Source of the DNA: Bacteroidota bacterium
GTDB taxonomy: Bacteria; Bacteroidota; Bacteroidia; UKL13-3
DNA: 64,000 nt
Assembly (NCBI GenBank): GCA_947477885.1
Contig: CANJUD010000006.1
Location: forward strand, 62,001-126,000
Reading direction: 5' to 3'
The position numbers were made by a program, and so were the translations under genes. Below, piece after piece: positions 52,485 to 61,370 of the stretch. The notes under the pieces are model-generated. The model was given only the letters and a program-made list of their open reading frames with translations, made no database searches and was not told the DNA's origin. Position 1 is the first letter of the stretch. Each line of letters opens with the position of its first letter.

Positions 52485-53960
52485 TTACAAATCCTTAAAC
52501 AAATTCTGCTCCGAAAACATCGAGCCCAAAATATCTTTGAACTGAACGCCGCGAACTATACTGCTCTTGCCGATGAGCGAATGCTCAGCCATTGCAAATA
52601 ATACAAATTCCATCATTACCAATTTTTCGTTCTTGCTAAGTTTGGGATTATATTCTTCCACAAAATCACTTAAGCCTGGAATACTTTCCAAATCTTTTTT
52701 ATATTGTTTTTCGGTTTCCAATAATAATATTTCATATATATTTCCTTCGCCAAACCAGTTAACTATATTATCATAAGGGCTATTCGCACTTTTCTTTTTT
52801 AACTTGGCAGGATTAGGAAATAATTCAGTAAACTCATTGCGGATTGCTTTGCCCAATAAGTTCTGAGCCACAATACCCGCACCTTCTTGCTCGCCCTCGT
52901 ATACCAATTCAATCTTACCATTCACAGCGGGAATTACACCAGCCAAATCACTAATTCTGGCAAATGTTTTTGTTTCTCCATTTAATAACATCCTTCTCTC
53001 AGCAGTACTTACTAAGTTCTCATAAGCAGAAATTGTGAGTCGTGCAGAGACGCCACTTTTACTATCTACAAATTCACTTTCCCTGGCTTCAAATGCGATT
53101 CGTTCTATAATAGTTGCAATTAAATTACCTACTCTAATATTCTCTTTTTGATGTTTACTTAATCTTGCTTCCTGTGCAGTAATTTGTTTCGATAATTCAA
53201 TACTCTTTGGATAATGTGTGAGAATCTGGCTACCAATCCTGTCTTTCAAAGGCGTTACAATACTTCCTCTGTTTGTATAATCTTCAGGATTTGCAGTAAA
53301 TATAAATTGAATATCCAAAGGAATTCTCAATTTGAATCCACGAATTTGTATATCACCTTCTTGTAATATATTAAATAGTGCAACTTGTATTCTTGCTTGT
53401 AAATCAGGCAATTCATTTATAACAAATATACATCTGTTACTTCTTGGTATAATCCCATAATGTATTACACGTTCATCTGCATAACTAAGTCGTAAGTTTG
53501 CAGCTTTTATTGGGTCTACATCCCCAATCAAATCAGCAATAGATACATCTGGAGTTGCTAATTTTTCTACATATCTTTCATCACGATGCAACCAAGCAAT
53601 CGGAGTTTTATCTCCTTTTTCTGCTATCATATTTTTCGCAAAATTTGATATAGGATTTAAGGGATCATCATTTAATTCACTGCCTTCTATTACAGGTGTG
53701 TATTCATCCAAAAGTTCAGTAATTTGTCGCGCGATTCTGGTCTTGGCTTGGCCACGCAAACCCAGTAAATTGATATTGTGACGAGAAAGTATAGCCCTTT
53801 CTAATTCTGGAATTACAGAATCCTCAAAACCTATAATACCTTTAAAGACATTTTCTTTTTTCTTAATTTTCGCAATCAAATTATCACGCAATTCATCCTT
53901 GATAGTTTTGCTTATATATCCTGATTTTTTTAATTCGCCTAGAGTTTTAATTTTTTGCAT
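52485..53960 (-). CDS. MoxR/magnesium-chelatase-like AAA+ ATPase
   Basis: The 491-residue AAA+ protein of the BchI/ChlI-like group has a P-loop at 67-74, GLRGQAKT, with Ala where the second Gly normally stands; a Walker B at about 178-184 reading FVINELP (Asn in place of Asp); an ELQARIQVALFNILQEGD-type segment at about 184-203 (LQARIQVALFNILQEGD); and sensor 1 FIFTANPEDYTN. These variants appear to be family traits rather than damage. Such ATPases act with a VWA partner to remodel or assemble protein complexes. The VWA gene lies just upstream, separated by array A4. Target complex unknown. Confidence 0.85.
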   Translation of the reverse strand: MQKIKTLGELKKSGYISKTIKDELRDNLIAKIKKKENVFKGIIGFEDSVIPELERAILSRHNINLLGLRGQAKTRIARQITELLDEYTPVIEGSELNDDPLNPISNFAKNMIAEKGDKTPIAWLHRDERYVEKLATPDVSIADLIGDVDPIKAANLRLSYADERVIHYGIIPRSNRCIFVINELPDLQARIQVALFNILQEGDIQIRGFKLRIPLDIQFIFTANPEDYTNRGSIVTPLKDRIGSQILTHYPKSIELSKQITAQEARLSKHQKENIRVGNLIATIIERIAFEARESEFVDSKSGVSARLTISAYENLVSTAERRMLLNGETKTFARISDLAGVIPAVNGKIELVYEGEQEGAGIVAQNLLGKAIRNEFTELFPNPAKLKKKSANSPYDNIVNWFGEGNIYEILLLETEKQYKKDLESIPGLSDFVEEYNPKLSKNEKLVMMEFVLFAMAEHSLIGKSSIVRGVQFKDILGSMFSEQNLFKDL

Positions 53961-53971
53961 ATTTTTTTTTG

Positions 53972-54053
53972 TTAGTAGTCAGTAATCAGTGGTCAGTAAT
54001 CAGTAGCTGACGCCGCATGGCACTGACTACTGATTACTGACCACTGTTTACTA
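53972..54053. repeat. Heptamer array A4 between VWA and AAA+ genes
   Basis: Words AGTAGTC, AGTAATC, AGTGGTC, AGTAATC, AGTAGCTGACGCCGCATGGC, then TGACTAC, TGATTAC, TGACCAC, TGTTTAC. The minus-strand TAG stop of the VWA gene is formed at the array edge. It is a near-perfect long hairpin of about 80 bases. Confidence 0.9.
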
Positions 54054-55142
54054 TATTCTCTTCTTTTTATTTCGTTCAAAATCTTCAAAAATAAATTCTC
54101 CCAATCCTTGTAATGAGGTATAAAAAGCTTTACCATTATTAGCTTGTGTGAAATCGTGCACAAACTCTTGTAAGTATGGATCACTCGCTACCATAAAAGT
54201 GGTGATTGGTATTTTTAATCGTCTACAACTTTGTGCAAGGGTGAAACATTTATTTAATATTTTTTTATCCAATCCAAAACTATTCTTATAATACTGTCCG
54301 TGTTCTTTTAGGCAAGTTGGTTTGCCATCGGTTATCATAAAAATTTGTTTGTTGGCATTTTTTCTTCTGCGCAGTAAATCCATGGCAAGTTCAAGCCCTG
54401 CGACAGTATTGGTATGATAAGGACCCACCTGCAAATAGGGTAAATCTTTGATTTCAATTTGCCAAGCATCATCGCCAAATACTATAATATCTAAGGTGTC
54501 TTTGGGGTATTTGCGTTTGACTAATTCTGCCAAAGCCATTGCAACATTTTTGGCTGGTGTAATTCGGTCCTCACCATATAATATCATCGAGTGCGATATA
54601 TCAATCATCAAACACGTGGACGTTTGTGTTTTGTGCTCTTTCTCTTTTACCTCCAAATCATTTTCGGTAATTTGGAAATCTCCAATACCATTATTTACTT
54701 GAGCATTTTTCATAGATTCAAGCATGGAGATTTGCTCCAACGAGTCTCCAAATTGAAAAGGGCGAGAATCACTGCTCAGTTCATCCCCATTGCCTCTATA
54801 TTTAGTAGCATGATTGCCTGCTTTTCCTTTTTTTAGTTTCCCAAATATTTTCTCCAGAGCTTGCTGTCTAATAGCTTGTTCGGTTTTTGGTGTGATAATA
54901 AATTCACCACTTCCAGGCTCATCGTCTTTTATATACCCTCGGTCTTTTAGCTCTTGAATAAAATCACCAATTCCATAGTTAGCATCGGTCAGCTTATACT
55001 CTTTATCAAGCTCTGTAAGCCAGCTGATAGATTCGCTAAAGTCTCCACTGGTGTATGTGAGTAGCTGTTTGAAAATATCGAACAACCTATCAAATGGAGT
55101 TTGATTAGGTTGCCTATAATCAGTGAATCGGAATCCTAGCAT
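54051..55142 (-). CDS. VWA domain protein, partner of the AAA+ ATPase
   Basis: The 363-residue protein has an N-terminal region of about 170 residues (charged helices; GKLKKGKAGNHATKYRG) and a von Willebrand factor A domain from about 175: MIDAS Asp181-Ile-Ser183-His-Ser185 (MIDISHSMILYG), IVFGDDAW, the Thr loop GPYHTNTVAGLELAM and FMITDGKPT. All MIDAS positions are intact. Gene order VWA then AAA+ on the minus strand matches MoxR/CoxD-type chaperone pairs, which mature or disassemble metal enzymes or membrane complexes. No client gene is recognisable nearby. Confidence 0.88.
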   Translation of the reverse strand: MLGFRFTDYRQPNQTPFDRLFDIFKQLLTYTSGDFSESISWLTELDKEYKLTDANYGIGDFIQELKDRGYIKDDEPGSGEFIITPKTEQAIRQQALEKIFGKLKKGKAGNHATKYRGNGDELSSDSRPFQFGDSLEQISMLESMKNAQVNNGIGDFQITENDLEVKEKEHKTQTSTCLMIDISHSMILYGEDRITPAKNVAMALAELVKRKYPKDTLDIIVFGDDAWQIEIKDLPYLQVGPYHTNTVAGLELAMDLLRRRKNANKQIFMITDGKPTCLKEHGQYYKNSFGLDKKILNKCFTLAQSCRRLKIPITTFMVASDPYLQEFVHDFTQANNGKAFYTSLQGLGEFIFEDFERNKKKRI

Positions 55143-55326
55143 GAGTGGTATATAACAGAATAAACGTGTTTTTGTTTAGAATGGTTTCTGCCCGACCCGA
55201 AAAAACGGTGTAAAATTTATATCGTATTTTACATTTGCAGTATTGTCAGTCTGTCCGCCGCGGCGTATGATGTTTTTCTGCATTTCGATTAACTCTGAAT
55301 GACAAACCTTTAATCTTTCTTCTTTT

Positions 55327-55334
55327 TACTTTTG
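55327..55334 (+). promoter_or_regulatory. -7-like element upstream of the 55382 gene
   Basis: TACTTTTG lies 47 bases before the ATG. The rest of 55143-55381 holds a GTCCGCCGCGGCG palindrome fragment and no gene. Confidence 0.35.
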
Positions 55335-55381
55335 TCTCTTCTGAGGCAACTTTTACACTCAACTATAAGTCATCAACATAT

Positions 55382-56239
55382 ATGAAAAAATATATATTAC
55401 TAATCTTCCTATTAAACTGCCTCATTTCAAATTCACAAATTGTTATACAACCTGGATATCAGGTGGGTGGTGAAGGTGATTTATTGTGTTATAGTGGAAT
55501 GAAAGTCACATCCAGCAATCCCAATGATTCTATTTGGGTGTTCTGGGATCATGCAATTCCTAAGGCGACTTTTACTGCGAAGTTTAATGGTGATATTAAA
55601 CAGGTTTGGGATTTATGTTGGCAAACAAACTATAAAGATGGCAACTATACCCCTTATACATTCACAGTTTATGCAACCGATAAAAAGGATACCGTATCAC
55701 AAGTGTTTTCTATTTTAGTTAAAATGGTTGCACGGGGCATGCGAACTTATACCTATTTAGGGAATGACAGTTTTGAATTGTCAATGATAGAAACTCGGGG
55801 GATTAGGGATTCGGATGTTGTGTGTCAGTGGACTATTCCATTTCCTGGCGGAAATAAGTATAATGGGTTAAAGACTCAAGTTAAGATTAAAAGAATTGGA
55901 ATTACTGTAATTGAGTCACAGATATGGTCGAAACAAGCGGGATATATATCGGGCTACCTTGATACAATTTATTTTTATCCAGAGAATATATCAAAACTAG
56001 AAACAGAAAATCCAATAGAAGTATTATATATAAACAATCAACAAATACAAGTCAGTTCCAAAATTGATAAGCAACTTCACGCAAGTATCATAGATTTTTC
56101 CGGGAAGGTTTTATTGAGTAATATATCAATTCCGCAAAATGGAAATACTATTATAGATGTTTCTCAAATTCCCAATGGACTATATATATTAAGAAGTGAA
56201 AGAGGGGGAGAAGTATATAGTATAAAGGTGGTGAAGTAA
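55382..56239 (+). CDS. Small T9SS-sorted secreted protein of unknown function
   Basis: The 285-residue product has a signal peptide at 1-18 (LISNSQIV). The middle 180 residues are all-beta in character with no recognised family (IVIQPGYQVGGEGDLLCYSG, KATFTAKFNGDIKQVWDL, ARGMRTYTYLGNDSFEL). A T9SS-type C-terminal domain occupies about 205-285 (IDFSGKVLLSNISI, NGLYILRSERGGEVYSIKVV), without the usual YPNP opening. It is probably a secreted or surface protein. The convergent HD gene lies beyond a bidirectional terminator. Confidence 0.7.
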   Translation: MKKYILLIFLLNCLISNSQIVIQPGYQVGGEGDLLCYSGMKVTSSNPNDSIWVFWDHAIPKATFTAKFNGDIKQVWDLCWQTNYKDGNYTPYTFTVYATDKKDTVSQVFSILVKMVARGMRTYTYLGNDSFELSMIETRGIRDSDVVCQWTIPFPGGNKYNGLKTQVKIKRIGITVIESQIWSKQAGYISGYLDTIYFYPENISKLETENPIEVLYINNQQIQVSSKIDKQLHASIIDFSGKVLLSNISIPQNGNTIIDVSQIPNGLYILRSERGGEVYSIKVVK

Positions 56240-56264
56240 TAGATGAGTTGAGCTGAGCTCTGGC

Positions 56265-56288
56265 GTGGTTGGTGGGGATACCAACCAC
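56265..56288. repeat. Hairpin GTGGTTGGT...ACCAACCAC
   Basis: A perfect 9-bp stem with a 6-base loop, 25 bases after the 55382 gene. Confidence 0.5.
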
Positions 56289-56339
56289 TGACCTCTCTAA
56301 ATATGCGAAAGCAGCTAGCAAAGTATTGATAATCAATGC

Positions 56340-56363
56340 CACCCTGAGCGAAGTCGAAGGGTG
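56340..56363. repeat. CACCCTGAGCGAAGTCGAAGGGTG-type palindrome
   Basis: CACCCT and AGGGTG bracket GAGCGAAGTCGA. I recall this palindrome from many Bacteroidota intergenic regions; relatives lie at 17.7, 45.4 and 49.3 kb. Confidence 0.6.
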
Positions 56364-56381
56364 ATACGAACTACTTAATAC

Positions 56382-56415
56382 AAAAAAAAGGTTGATGTTT
56401 CCATCAACCTTTTTA
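56382..56415. terminator. Bidirectional rho-independent terminator
   Basis: An A run, GGTTGATG, a 4-base loop, CATCAACC and T5. It serves the convergent genes at 55382 (plus) and 56523 (minus). Confidence 0.85.
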
Positions 56416-56465
56416 AAATCCAATTAATCTAAATTAAGTCACGTTACATATTTTTATACAAACAC

Positions 56466-56522
56466 CGTCTAAGAATCAGGCGTAAGCGGGTAGCAAGTCT
56501 TTATACTTACTACTTTATACTA
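56466..56522. repeat. Heptamer array F (GTATAAA/GTAAGTA words)
   Basis: On the minus strand, directly after the stop of the HD gene: TAGTATAAAGTAGTAAGTAT, AAAGACTTGC, then TACCCGCTTACGCCTGATTC as core. It is single-armed; the core matches GC-TTACGCC-GAT of other arrays. Confidence 0.65.
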
Positions 56523-57173
56523 TTAAGCAAACATTCTCGTAAACACCCTCCTAAAAATTCCTTCTTCCTCAACAGGATTTAATAATGCCTCAACTTCTTT
56601 TTGGTGTGCAAAAAACTCATCACGAATACGCAAACATTCTTGCAGGGTTAAATCTTTATTGTTTTTTGTTTCTTGATATAAATGTCTTCCAAAATCTATC
56701 ATTTGTAATGAAGTTTTATAGCGCAAAAATTTGGCATCAAAATCATCATCTCCATAACGGAAACGGTCCAATGCATCTGCATCTTTTAATATAGCAGTGG
56801 TTTTTGCAAATGGGTGAAACCTGTCAAGCTCTTGGTCTATACTATGGAAATTGATAGCTACTCTAATCTCTTCACGGTCTTTGCGACTTACACCACATTC
56901 AAAAAAGAACCCTTCATATTGTGGTAGTTTTACTTCTGCTGCCCATTTGTTATGCAGTTTGCAAAAACCGCTATCGGTGCGGGCCATATCGTGCAAAAAT
57001 GCGGCACACATTGCCAAACTACCTTCCCGTATTTGCCCCACACGTTCGCTCAAAGTTATGATATGACACATCACACGATAAGTATGGGCCTTATTATGTA
57101 TATAGTTATTGACGTCGAAGAAGTGATCTTCCAATATCAATTTGTCAACTAGGTTCTGTAGTGTTTTATCCAT
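56523..57173 (-). CDS. HD-domain phosphohydrolase
   Basis: The 216-residue product starts at 57173 (MDKTLQNLVDKLILED); an in-frame ATG 18 codons upstream lies beyond the -7 element and is unlikely. The HD superfamily metal site is present: His30 (HNKAHTYRVM), His61-Asp62 (AAFLHDMARTD), His107 in the INFHS region and Asp in LKDADALDRFRYG. It probably hydrolyses a phosphodiester or nucleotide; the substrate is unknown. Downstream lie array F and the terminator. Confidence 0.82.
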   Translation of the reverse strand: MDKTLQNLVDKLILEDHFFDVNNYIHNKAHTYRVMCHIITLSERVGQIREGSLAMCAAFLHDMARTDSGFCKLHNKWAAEVKLPQYEGFFFECGVSRKDREEIRVAINFHSIDQELDRFHPFAKTTAILKDADALDRFRYGDDDFDAKFLRYKTSLQMIDFGRHLYQETKNNKDLTLQECLRIRDEFFAHQKEVEALLNPVEEEGIFRRVFTRMFA

Positions 57174-57180
57174 GGTGCTG

Positions 57181-57188
57181 CAAATGTA
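57181..57188 (-). promoter_or_regulatory. -7 element of the HD gene
   Basis: TACATTTG on the minus strand, 7 bases before the ATG at 57173. Confidence 0.5.
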
Positions 57189-57411
57189 TATTGCCTTTTT
57201 TTGTATATAACAGGTGCAAGTTTCCACATTGTTGACAAGGATTCTTATATAGTAGACAGAATTATTTGCCGGTATAATGATTTATTGAAAATATCTTATT
57301 ATATTATAATAAACCTTTTTCATAATTCATACGAATCATTTGGAGAAAGAACACCATGCCGATTGGGGTTGATCCAATAGCTATCGGATGTAAATTATTA
57401 AGAAGGTTTAA

Positions 57412-57939
57412 TCAATACCCCAATTTCTTTAAAATTTTAGCACCTCTGTTTTTCAATCCAGCAGAACCATCAGGCATTTGTATACTAATTGCATCAGCAA
57501 GTTCAGGTTTTAGTTCGGGTATATCTTTAACTATATTATATAATACTTGCATCGCAAATACTTTTACAGCTATAGGTTCTGTTGTGCTTTGTAATAATAT
57601 GAAGCATTGGTCATAAGCTAATCCGCAGAGCTCTTCGGGAATTTTATAATCTTGTAATACTCTTACTGTATTTCTTTTCACCGCATCGTGAACCTCATTC
57701 GAAAGATTTTCCAGCATCGGCTTCATCCATTTCTTTAATAAGTTTGGATGCATTTCCCCGCAATGCCCAACTACCCACGACGCAAGTTGCACAGCTCGAT
57801 ATTCACCATGAAAAAAGATAGCCATTAGTACATCAAACTTTTTTTGCTCTACATTAATTAAACCCACTATGGCCATGGTGTTTTTAATGGAATGTTCTTT
57901 GGCTAATGCAAGTAATAATTCATTTTTAAATGCAGACAT
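57412..57939 (-). CDS. HEAT-like helical repeat protein, unknown function
   Basis: The 175-residue all-helical protein has no signal peptide or TM. Two or three HEAT/ARM-like helix pairs are visible (VLMAIFFHGEYRAVQLASWV, EVHDAVKRNTVRVLQDYKIP, EPIAVKVFAMQVLYNIVKDI). Such scaffolds bind proteins or alkylated DNA (AlkD-like), but no catalytic residues are recognised. It is a single gene; array A5 lies 22 bases upstream of its start, between it and the divergent DUF4143 gene. Confidence 0.65.
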   Translation of the reverse strand: MSAFKNELLLALAKEHSIKNTMAIVGLINVEQKKFDVLMAIFFHGEYRAVQLASWVVGHCGEMHPNLLKKWMKPMLENLSNEVHDAVKRNTVRVLQDYKIPEELCGLAYDQCFILLQSTTEPIAVKVFAMQVLYNIVKDIPELKPELADAISIQMPDGSAGLKNRGAKILKKLGY

Positions 57940-57960
57940 GGCAGCAAAAATAATATAGAA

Positions 57961-58057
57961 TACAGTAAACAGTGGTCAGTAATCAGTAATCAGTGGTTGA
58001 CGCCTGATAGCATCCGTCCGCCGCGGCGGAGCAATGATTACTGACCACTGATTACTT
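57961..58057. repeat. Heptamer array A5 with CCGCCGCGGCGG insertion
   Basis: AGTAAAC, AGTGGTC, AGTAATC, AGTAATC, AGTGGTTGACGCCTGAT, then the palindrome GTCCGCCGCGGCGGAG inside the core, then TGATTAC, TGACCAC, TGATTAC. It lies in the 334-base divergent gap 57940-58273, which otherwise contains only the 33-bp tandem repeats. Confidence 0.85.
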
Positions 58058-58110
58058 ACGATTATAAAAAAATAAAGCCCTTTTGCAAGCATTAAAATCT
58101 TGTAATATAG

Positions 58111-58273
58111 ATAATTATGAAATTTGCCCTAACTTTGTGACAAAAAGTGAGGAAATTTACCCTAACTATGTGACAAAAAATGAAATAATTTACCCTAACT
58201 CTGTGACAAGAAATGGAGAAATTTACCCTAACTTTGTGACAATAAATTGGAAAAATTACCCTAACTTTGTGAC
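58111..58273. repeat. Five 33-bp tandem repeats with embedded -7 elements
   Basis: The unit ends AAATTTACCCTAACTTTG, TGACA. The CCCTAAC mark recurs exactly every 33 bases (near 58129, 58162, 58195, 58228, 58261). Copies 1, 4 and 5 contain TAACTTTG, a perfect TAnnTTTG; copies 2 and 3 have TAACTATG and TAACTCTG. Copy 5 ends TGAC immediately before the ATG of the ATPase. Confidence 0.9.
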
Positions 58274-59680
58274 ATGTTTAAACGAATTGTATTTAGAGAA
58301 TTAGAGAAATGGGCCGCCAATAAAAAGCGCAAACCATTGGTATTAAGAGGTGCTAGGCAAGTTGGTAAAACCACCTTGATAAATTTATTCGGGCTTCAAT
58401 TCGATCAATACCTTTATCTCAATTTAGAACTGCCCGCAGACAGCAAACCTTTTACGGAGTTTTCTCAGGTTGATATTTTGGTTCAAGAATTATTCTTTGC
58501 TAAGGGCAAAAAATATTCACCCAAACAGAAGACACTTATTTTTATTGATGAGATACAGGAAATCTCCGAGGCACTGAATATACTTCGCTATTTCTACGAA
58601 CAAATGCCAGAACTATATATTATAGCTGCTGGCTCTATGTTGGAATCTTTGTTCAATACCAGTGTAAGTTTCCCAGTGGGCAGAGTTGATTATATGGTTG
58701 TTCGTCCAGTTTCTTTTCCCGAATTTTTAGATGCAATAGGAGAGAAAGTTGCATTAGATGAATTAACTAAAATACCGCTTGCTCCATTTGCCAATGATAA
58801 ATTATTACAATTATTCAAAACCTATAGTTTGATTGGTGGAATGCCTGAAGTAGTGGAACAATATTCCAAAAATAATGATTTAACTTCACTAAGAAAGATA
58901 TATGAATCATTAATAGTATCCTATATAGATGATGTAGAAAAATATGCATCGAATAATACCCAATTGCAAACCATCAGACAAGCTATCAGAGCTAGTTATT
59001 CTGAGGCAGGTAAGCGTATCAAATTTCATGGATTTGGCAAATCAAATTATGGTTCCAGAGAGATGGCAGAAGCATTGAGAGCGTTGGAGAAGGCACTGCT
59101 TATACAATTAATATTTCCACAAACAAATGTCACTCTACCCTTGATGCCCGACTATAAAAAATCGCCACGATTGCAAGTACTGGATACTGGAATGTTAAAC
59201 TATTTTGTAGGTATACAAAAAGAAATTATGGGCACACAAGATTTGAATAATGTATATAATGGAACGATGATAGAACATTTGATAGGCCAAGAATTATTGG
59301 CTACCAATTTTAGTGCATTACACCATTTGAATTTCTGGGTACGCGAAAAGAAAACATCGATGGCCGAACTCGATTATATATATCAGTTTGAAGGAAACCT
59401 AATACCTATTGAAGTAAAAGCTGGTGCAGCAGGGAAATTGAAATCGCTGCATTTATATATGGACGAAGCACCTCATAAAATGGCCATCCGGTTTTATGCC
59501 GGCGAACTTATTATATCCGAAATAAAAACTATGAAAGGTAAAGATTATTATTTATTAAATCTACCTTATTGCCTGGCATCGCAGATTGAAGGTTATATGA
59601 GTTGGTTTCAAGAAGAAGTGGAGAAAAGAGAAAAAGGAAGGAAGGCGAAACTAGCTAAGGCAAGCAAGCAGATCAAATAA
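58274..59680 (+). CDS. AAA+ ATPase with DUF4143
   Basis: The 468-residue product has a P-loop GARQVGKT at 26-33, Walker B TLIFIDEIQE near 95-104, and sensor YIIAAGSMLES. A winged-helix/DUF4143 region follows, with FPEFLDAIGE, RLQVLDTGMLNYFVG and LDYIYQFEGNLIPIEVKAG, which matches the C-terminal nuclease-like fold motif of the family. These ATPases are widespread and often multi-copy in Bacteroidota; no role is established. The gene sits directly after five 33-bp repeats, the last of which abuts the ATG, so these repeats are probably part of its own control. A Lys/Arg-rich tail ends the protein. Confidence 0.88.
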   Translation: MFKRIVFRELEKWAANKKRKPLVLRGARQVGKTTLINLFGLQFDQYLYLNLELPADSKPFTEFSQVDILVQELFFAKGKKYSPKQKTLIFIDEIQEISEALNILRYFYEQMPELYIIAAGSMLESLFNTSVSFPVGRVDYMVVRPVSFPEFLDAIGEKVALDELTKIPLAPFANDKLLQLFKTYSLIGGMPEVVEQYSKNNDLTSLRKIYESLIVSYIDDVEKYASNNTQLQTIRQAIRASYSEAGKRIKFHGFGKSNYGSREMAEALRALEKALLIQLIFPQTNVTLPLMPDYKKSPRLQVLDTGMLNYFVGIQKEIMGTQDLNNVYNGTMIEHLIGQELLATNFSALHHLNFWVREKKTSMAELDYIYQFEGNLIPIEVKAGAAGKLKSLHLYMDEAPHKMAIRFYAGELIISEIKTMKGKDYYLLNLPYCLASQIEGYMSWFQEEVEKREKGRKAKLAKASKQIK

Positions 59681-59722
59681 TTGTATTCAGCTTAGCGGTG
59701 CAAAAAACATTAAGATGCATTT

Positions 59723-60127
59723 CTATTTTATAACATCAATTACTCGTTTAAGTTCGTTCCTTCGATTTAGGTTGACAGTTATTAGTTTGTGCAAACAGTT
59801 ATGAGCAATCAAAATGTTTTTTTCGGATGTAAATGGATAGTCGTCAAGCCAAAAAAAATCAGTTGCAAACTCAATGGCTTCTGTTTTTAAAGTCTTCCAA
59901 ATAGTTGGTTTTACTAGTTCAAGTTTATTTAAAGTTGTGCGGTCGAAGTATGGCGTCAGATATTTTATTGCTTGTTTACTATCACCATGGCAATGTGTTG
60001 TGAGCCAATAGCAGTTATAGTTATCGAGAATGAAATCTATAAATTCAGTTGAATGCTGAGCCGGCTTTGTGTTTTTAGTGGTTAACAGAACACCATCAAT
60101 GTCCATATATATATTCTTCTTTTTCAA
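59723..60127 (-). CDS. HAD-like hydrolase fold protein
   Basis: The 134-residue compact HAD-type protein has motif I Asp9-Ile-Asp11-Gly12 (YMDIDGVLL), motif II Thr43/44 (CYWLTTH) and motif IV Asp-Asp (WLDDYPF). Motif III is poorly defined. It is small for a HAD enzyme and lacks a cap domain, as in polynucleotide-kinase-like or histidinol-phosphatase-type HADs. The start codon lies just after a short AT-rich gap. Substrate unknown. Confidence 0.7.
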   Translation of the reverse strand: MKKKNIYMDIDGVLLTTKNTKPAQHSTEFIDFILDNYNCYWLTTHCHGDSKQAIKYLTPYFDRTTLNKLELVKPTIWKTLKTEAIEFATDFFWLDDYPFTSEKNILIAHNCLHKLITVNLNRRNELKRVIDVIK

Positions 60128-60177
60128 TTATAGATAACTAATTAAAAATATCAAATAAAAAATGTAAAATGTTTTTT

Positions 60178-61344
60178 CTATTCCTTCAAAATCGCCCTCG
60201 AAATAACCAACTTCTGTATCTCAGAAGTTCCTTCGCCGATGGTGCAAAGTTTTGAATCACGATAGAATTTTTCAACGGGATAATCTTTGGTGTATCCATA
60301 GCCTCCAAAAATCTGTACTGCTTCTGTACTACAACGTACTGCAACTTCGCTTGCATAATACTTAGCAAAAGCCGATTGTTTGTTAACGTTCTGTCCCTCG
60401 TTTTTCATATAGGCAGCTTGCATGGTCAGTAATTCTGCGGCTTCTATTTGGGTGGCCATATCGGCAAGTTTAAAAGCAATGCCTTGGAATTCTCCGATGG
60501 GCTTGCCGAATTGTTGGCGTTCTTTTGCATATTTTACCGATGCTTCAAATGCACCCTTGGCAATTCCCAATCCCAATGAAGCGATTGAGATTCGGCCACC
60601 ATCAAGCACTTTCATGGCTTGTATAAAACCTTCGCCTTCTTTGCCCAATAATTGACTTTCATTTACGCGACAGTTTTCAAAAATAAGCTCCGTGGTTTCG
60701 CTGGCACGCATACCTAGTTTATTCTCTTTGCGGCCTGCTGAAAAACCGGGCGTTCCTTTTTCTATAATAAATGCCGACATACCATGTGAGTCTAACAATT
60801 CACCTGTACGCACAATTACCACAGCTACGTTTCCGCTTTTACCATGGGTAATCCAATTTTTTGCTCCATTAATCACCCAATGGTCTCCGTCTTTCACAGC
60901 GGTGGTCAACATTCTTCCTGCATCACTTCCAGTATTTGGTTCTGTTAATCCCCATGCACCAATCCATTCAGCGGTGGCAAGTTTGGGAAGGTATTTTTGT
61001 TTTTGTTCTTCGTTTCCGAATTGCAATATATGACCGGTACATAATGAATTATGGGCAGCCATTGATAAACCAATTGATCCACAAATTTTAGAAAGTTCAA
61101 CGATAGCAGTTACATATTCTAAATATCCAAAGCCTGAGCCTCCGTATTCTTGAGGGACTAAAACGCCCATCAATCCAAGTTCTCCAAGTTTCTTAAAAAC
61201 CTCAATAGGGAACTCTTGACTCTCGTCCCATTCCATCATTTTCGGTCGGATATGTTTGTCGCCAAACTCACGAACCATATCGGCTATCATCTTTTGGTTC
61301 TCAGTTTGGGCAAATGAAAAATTTGTATTTGTATCAGTTGTCAT
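60178..61344 (-). CDS. Acyl-CoA dehydrogenase (short-chain/butyryl type)
   Basis: The 388-residue product has signature 1 GAWGLTEPNTGSDAG near 127-141, FAD-binding WVINGAKNWITHGKSGN and the C-terminal QIFGGYGYTKDYPVEKF, RDSKLCTIGEGTSEIQ. Catalytic Glu is E371 in GEGTSEIQ, the position used by short- and medium-chain enzymes. It catalyses the first FAD-linked step of beta-oxidation. A perfect promoter lies upstream at 61371-61402. A 3-hydroxyacyl-CoA dehydrogenase-like gene lies at 38.6 kb, but not in an operon. Confidence 0.95.
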   Translation of the reverse strand: MTTDTNTNFSFAQTENQKMIADMVREFGDKHIRPKMMEWDESQEFPIEVFKKLGELGLMGVLVPQEYGGSGFGYLEYVTAIVELSKICGSIGLSMAAHNSLCTGHILQFGNEEQKQKYLPKLATAEWIGAWGLTEPNTGSDAGRMLTTAVKDGDHWVINGAKNWITHGKSGNVAVVIVRTGELLDSHGMSAFIIEKGTPGFSAGRKENKLGMRASETTELIFENCRVNESQLLGKEGEGFIQAMKVLDGGRISIASLGLGIAKGAFEASVKYAKERQQFGKPIGEFQGIAFKLADMATQIEAAELLTMQAAYMKNEGQNVNKQSAFAKYYASEVAVRCSTEAVQIFGGYGYTKDYPVEKFYRDSKLCTIGEGTSEIQKLVISRAILKE

Positions 61345-61370
61345 GCGTTATTTTTAGATTCTATTGCGTG

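Noticed and set aside
58111-58273. CRISPR-like reading of the 33-bp repeats
   Set aside because: The repeats are contiguous with an exact 33-bp period and contain no unique spacers; no cas gene is nearby.
58083-58304. Small ORF encoding an 11-residue repeat over the 33-bp repeats
   Set aside because: It starts at a TTG with no promoter of its own, overlaps the ATPase start, and exists only because the period is a multiple of three.
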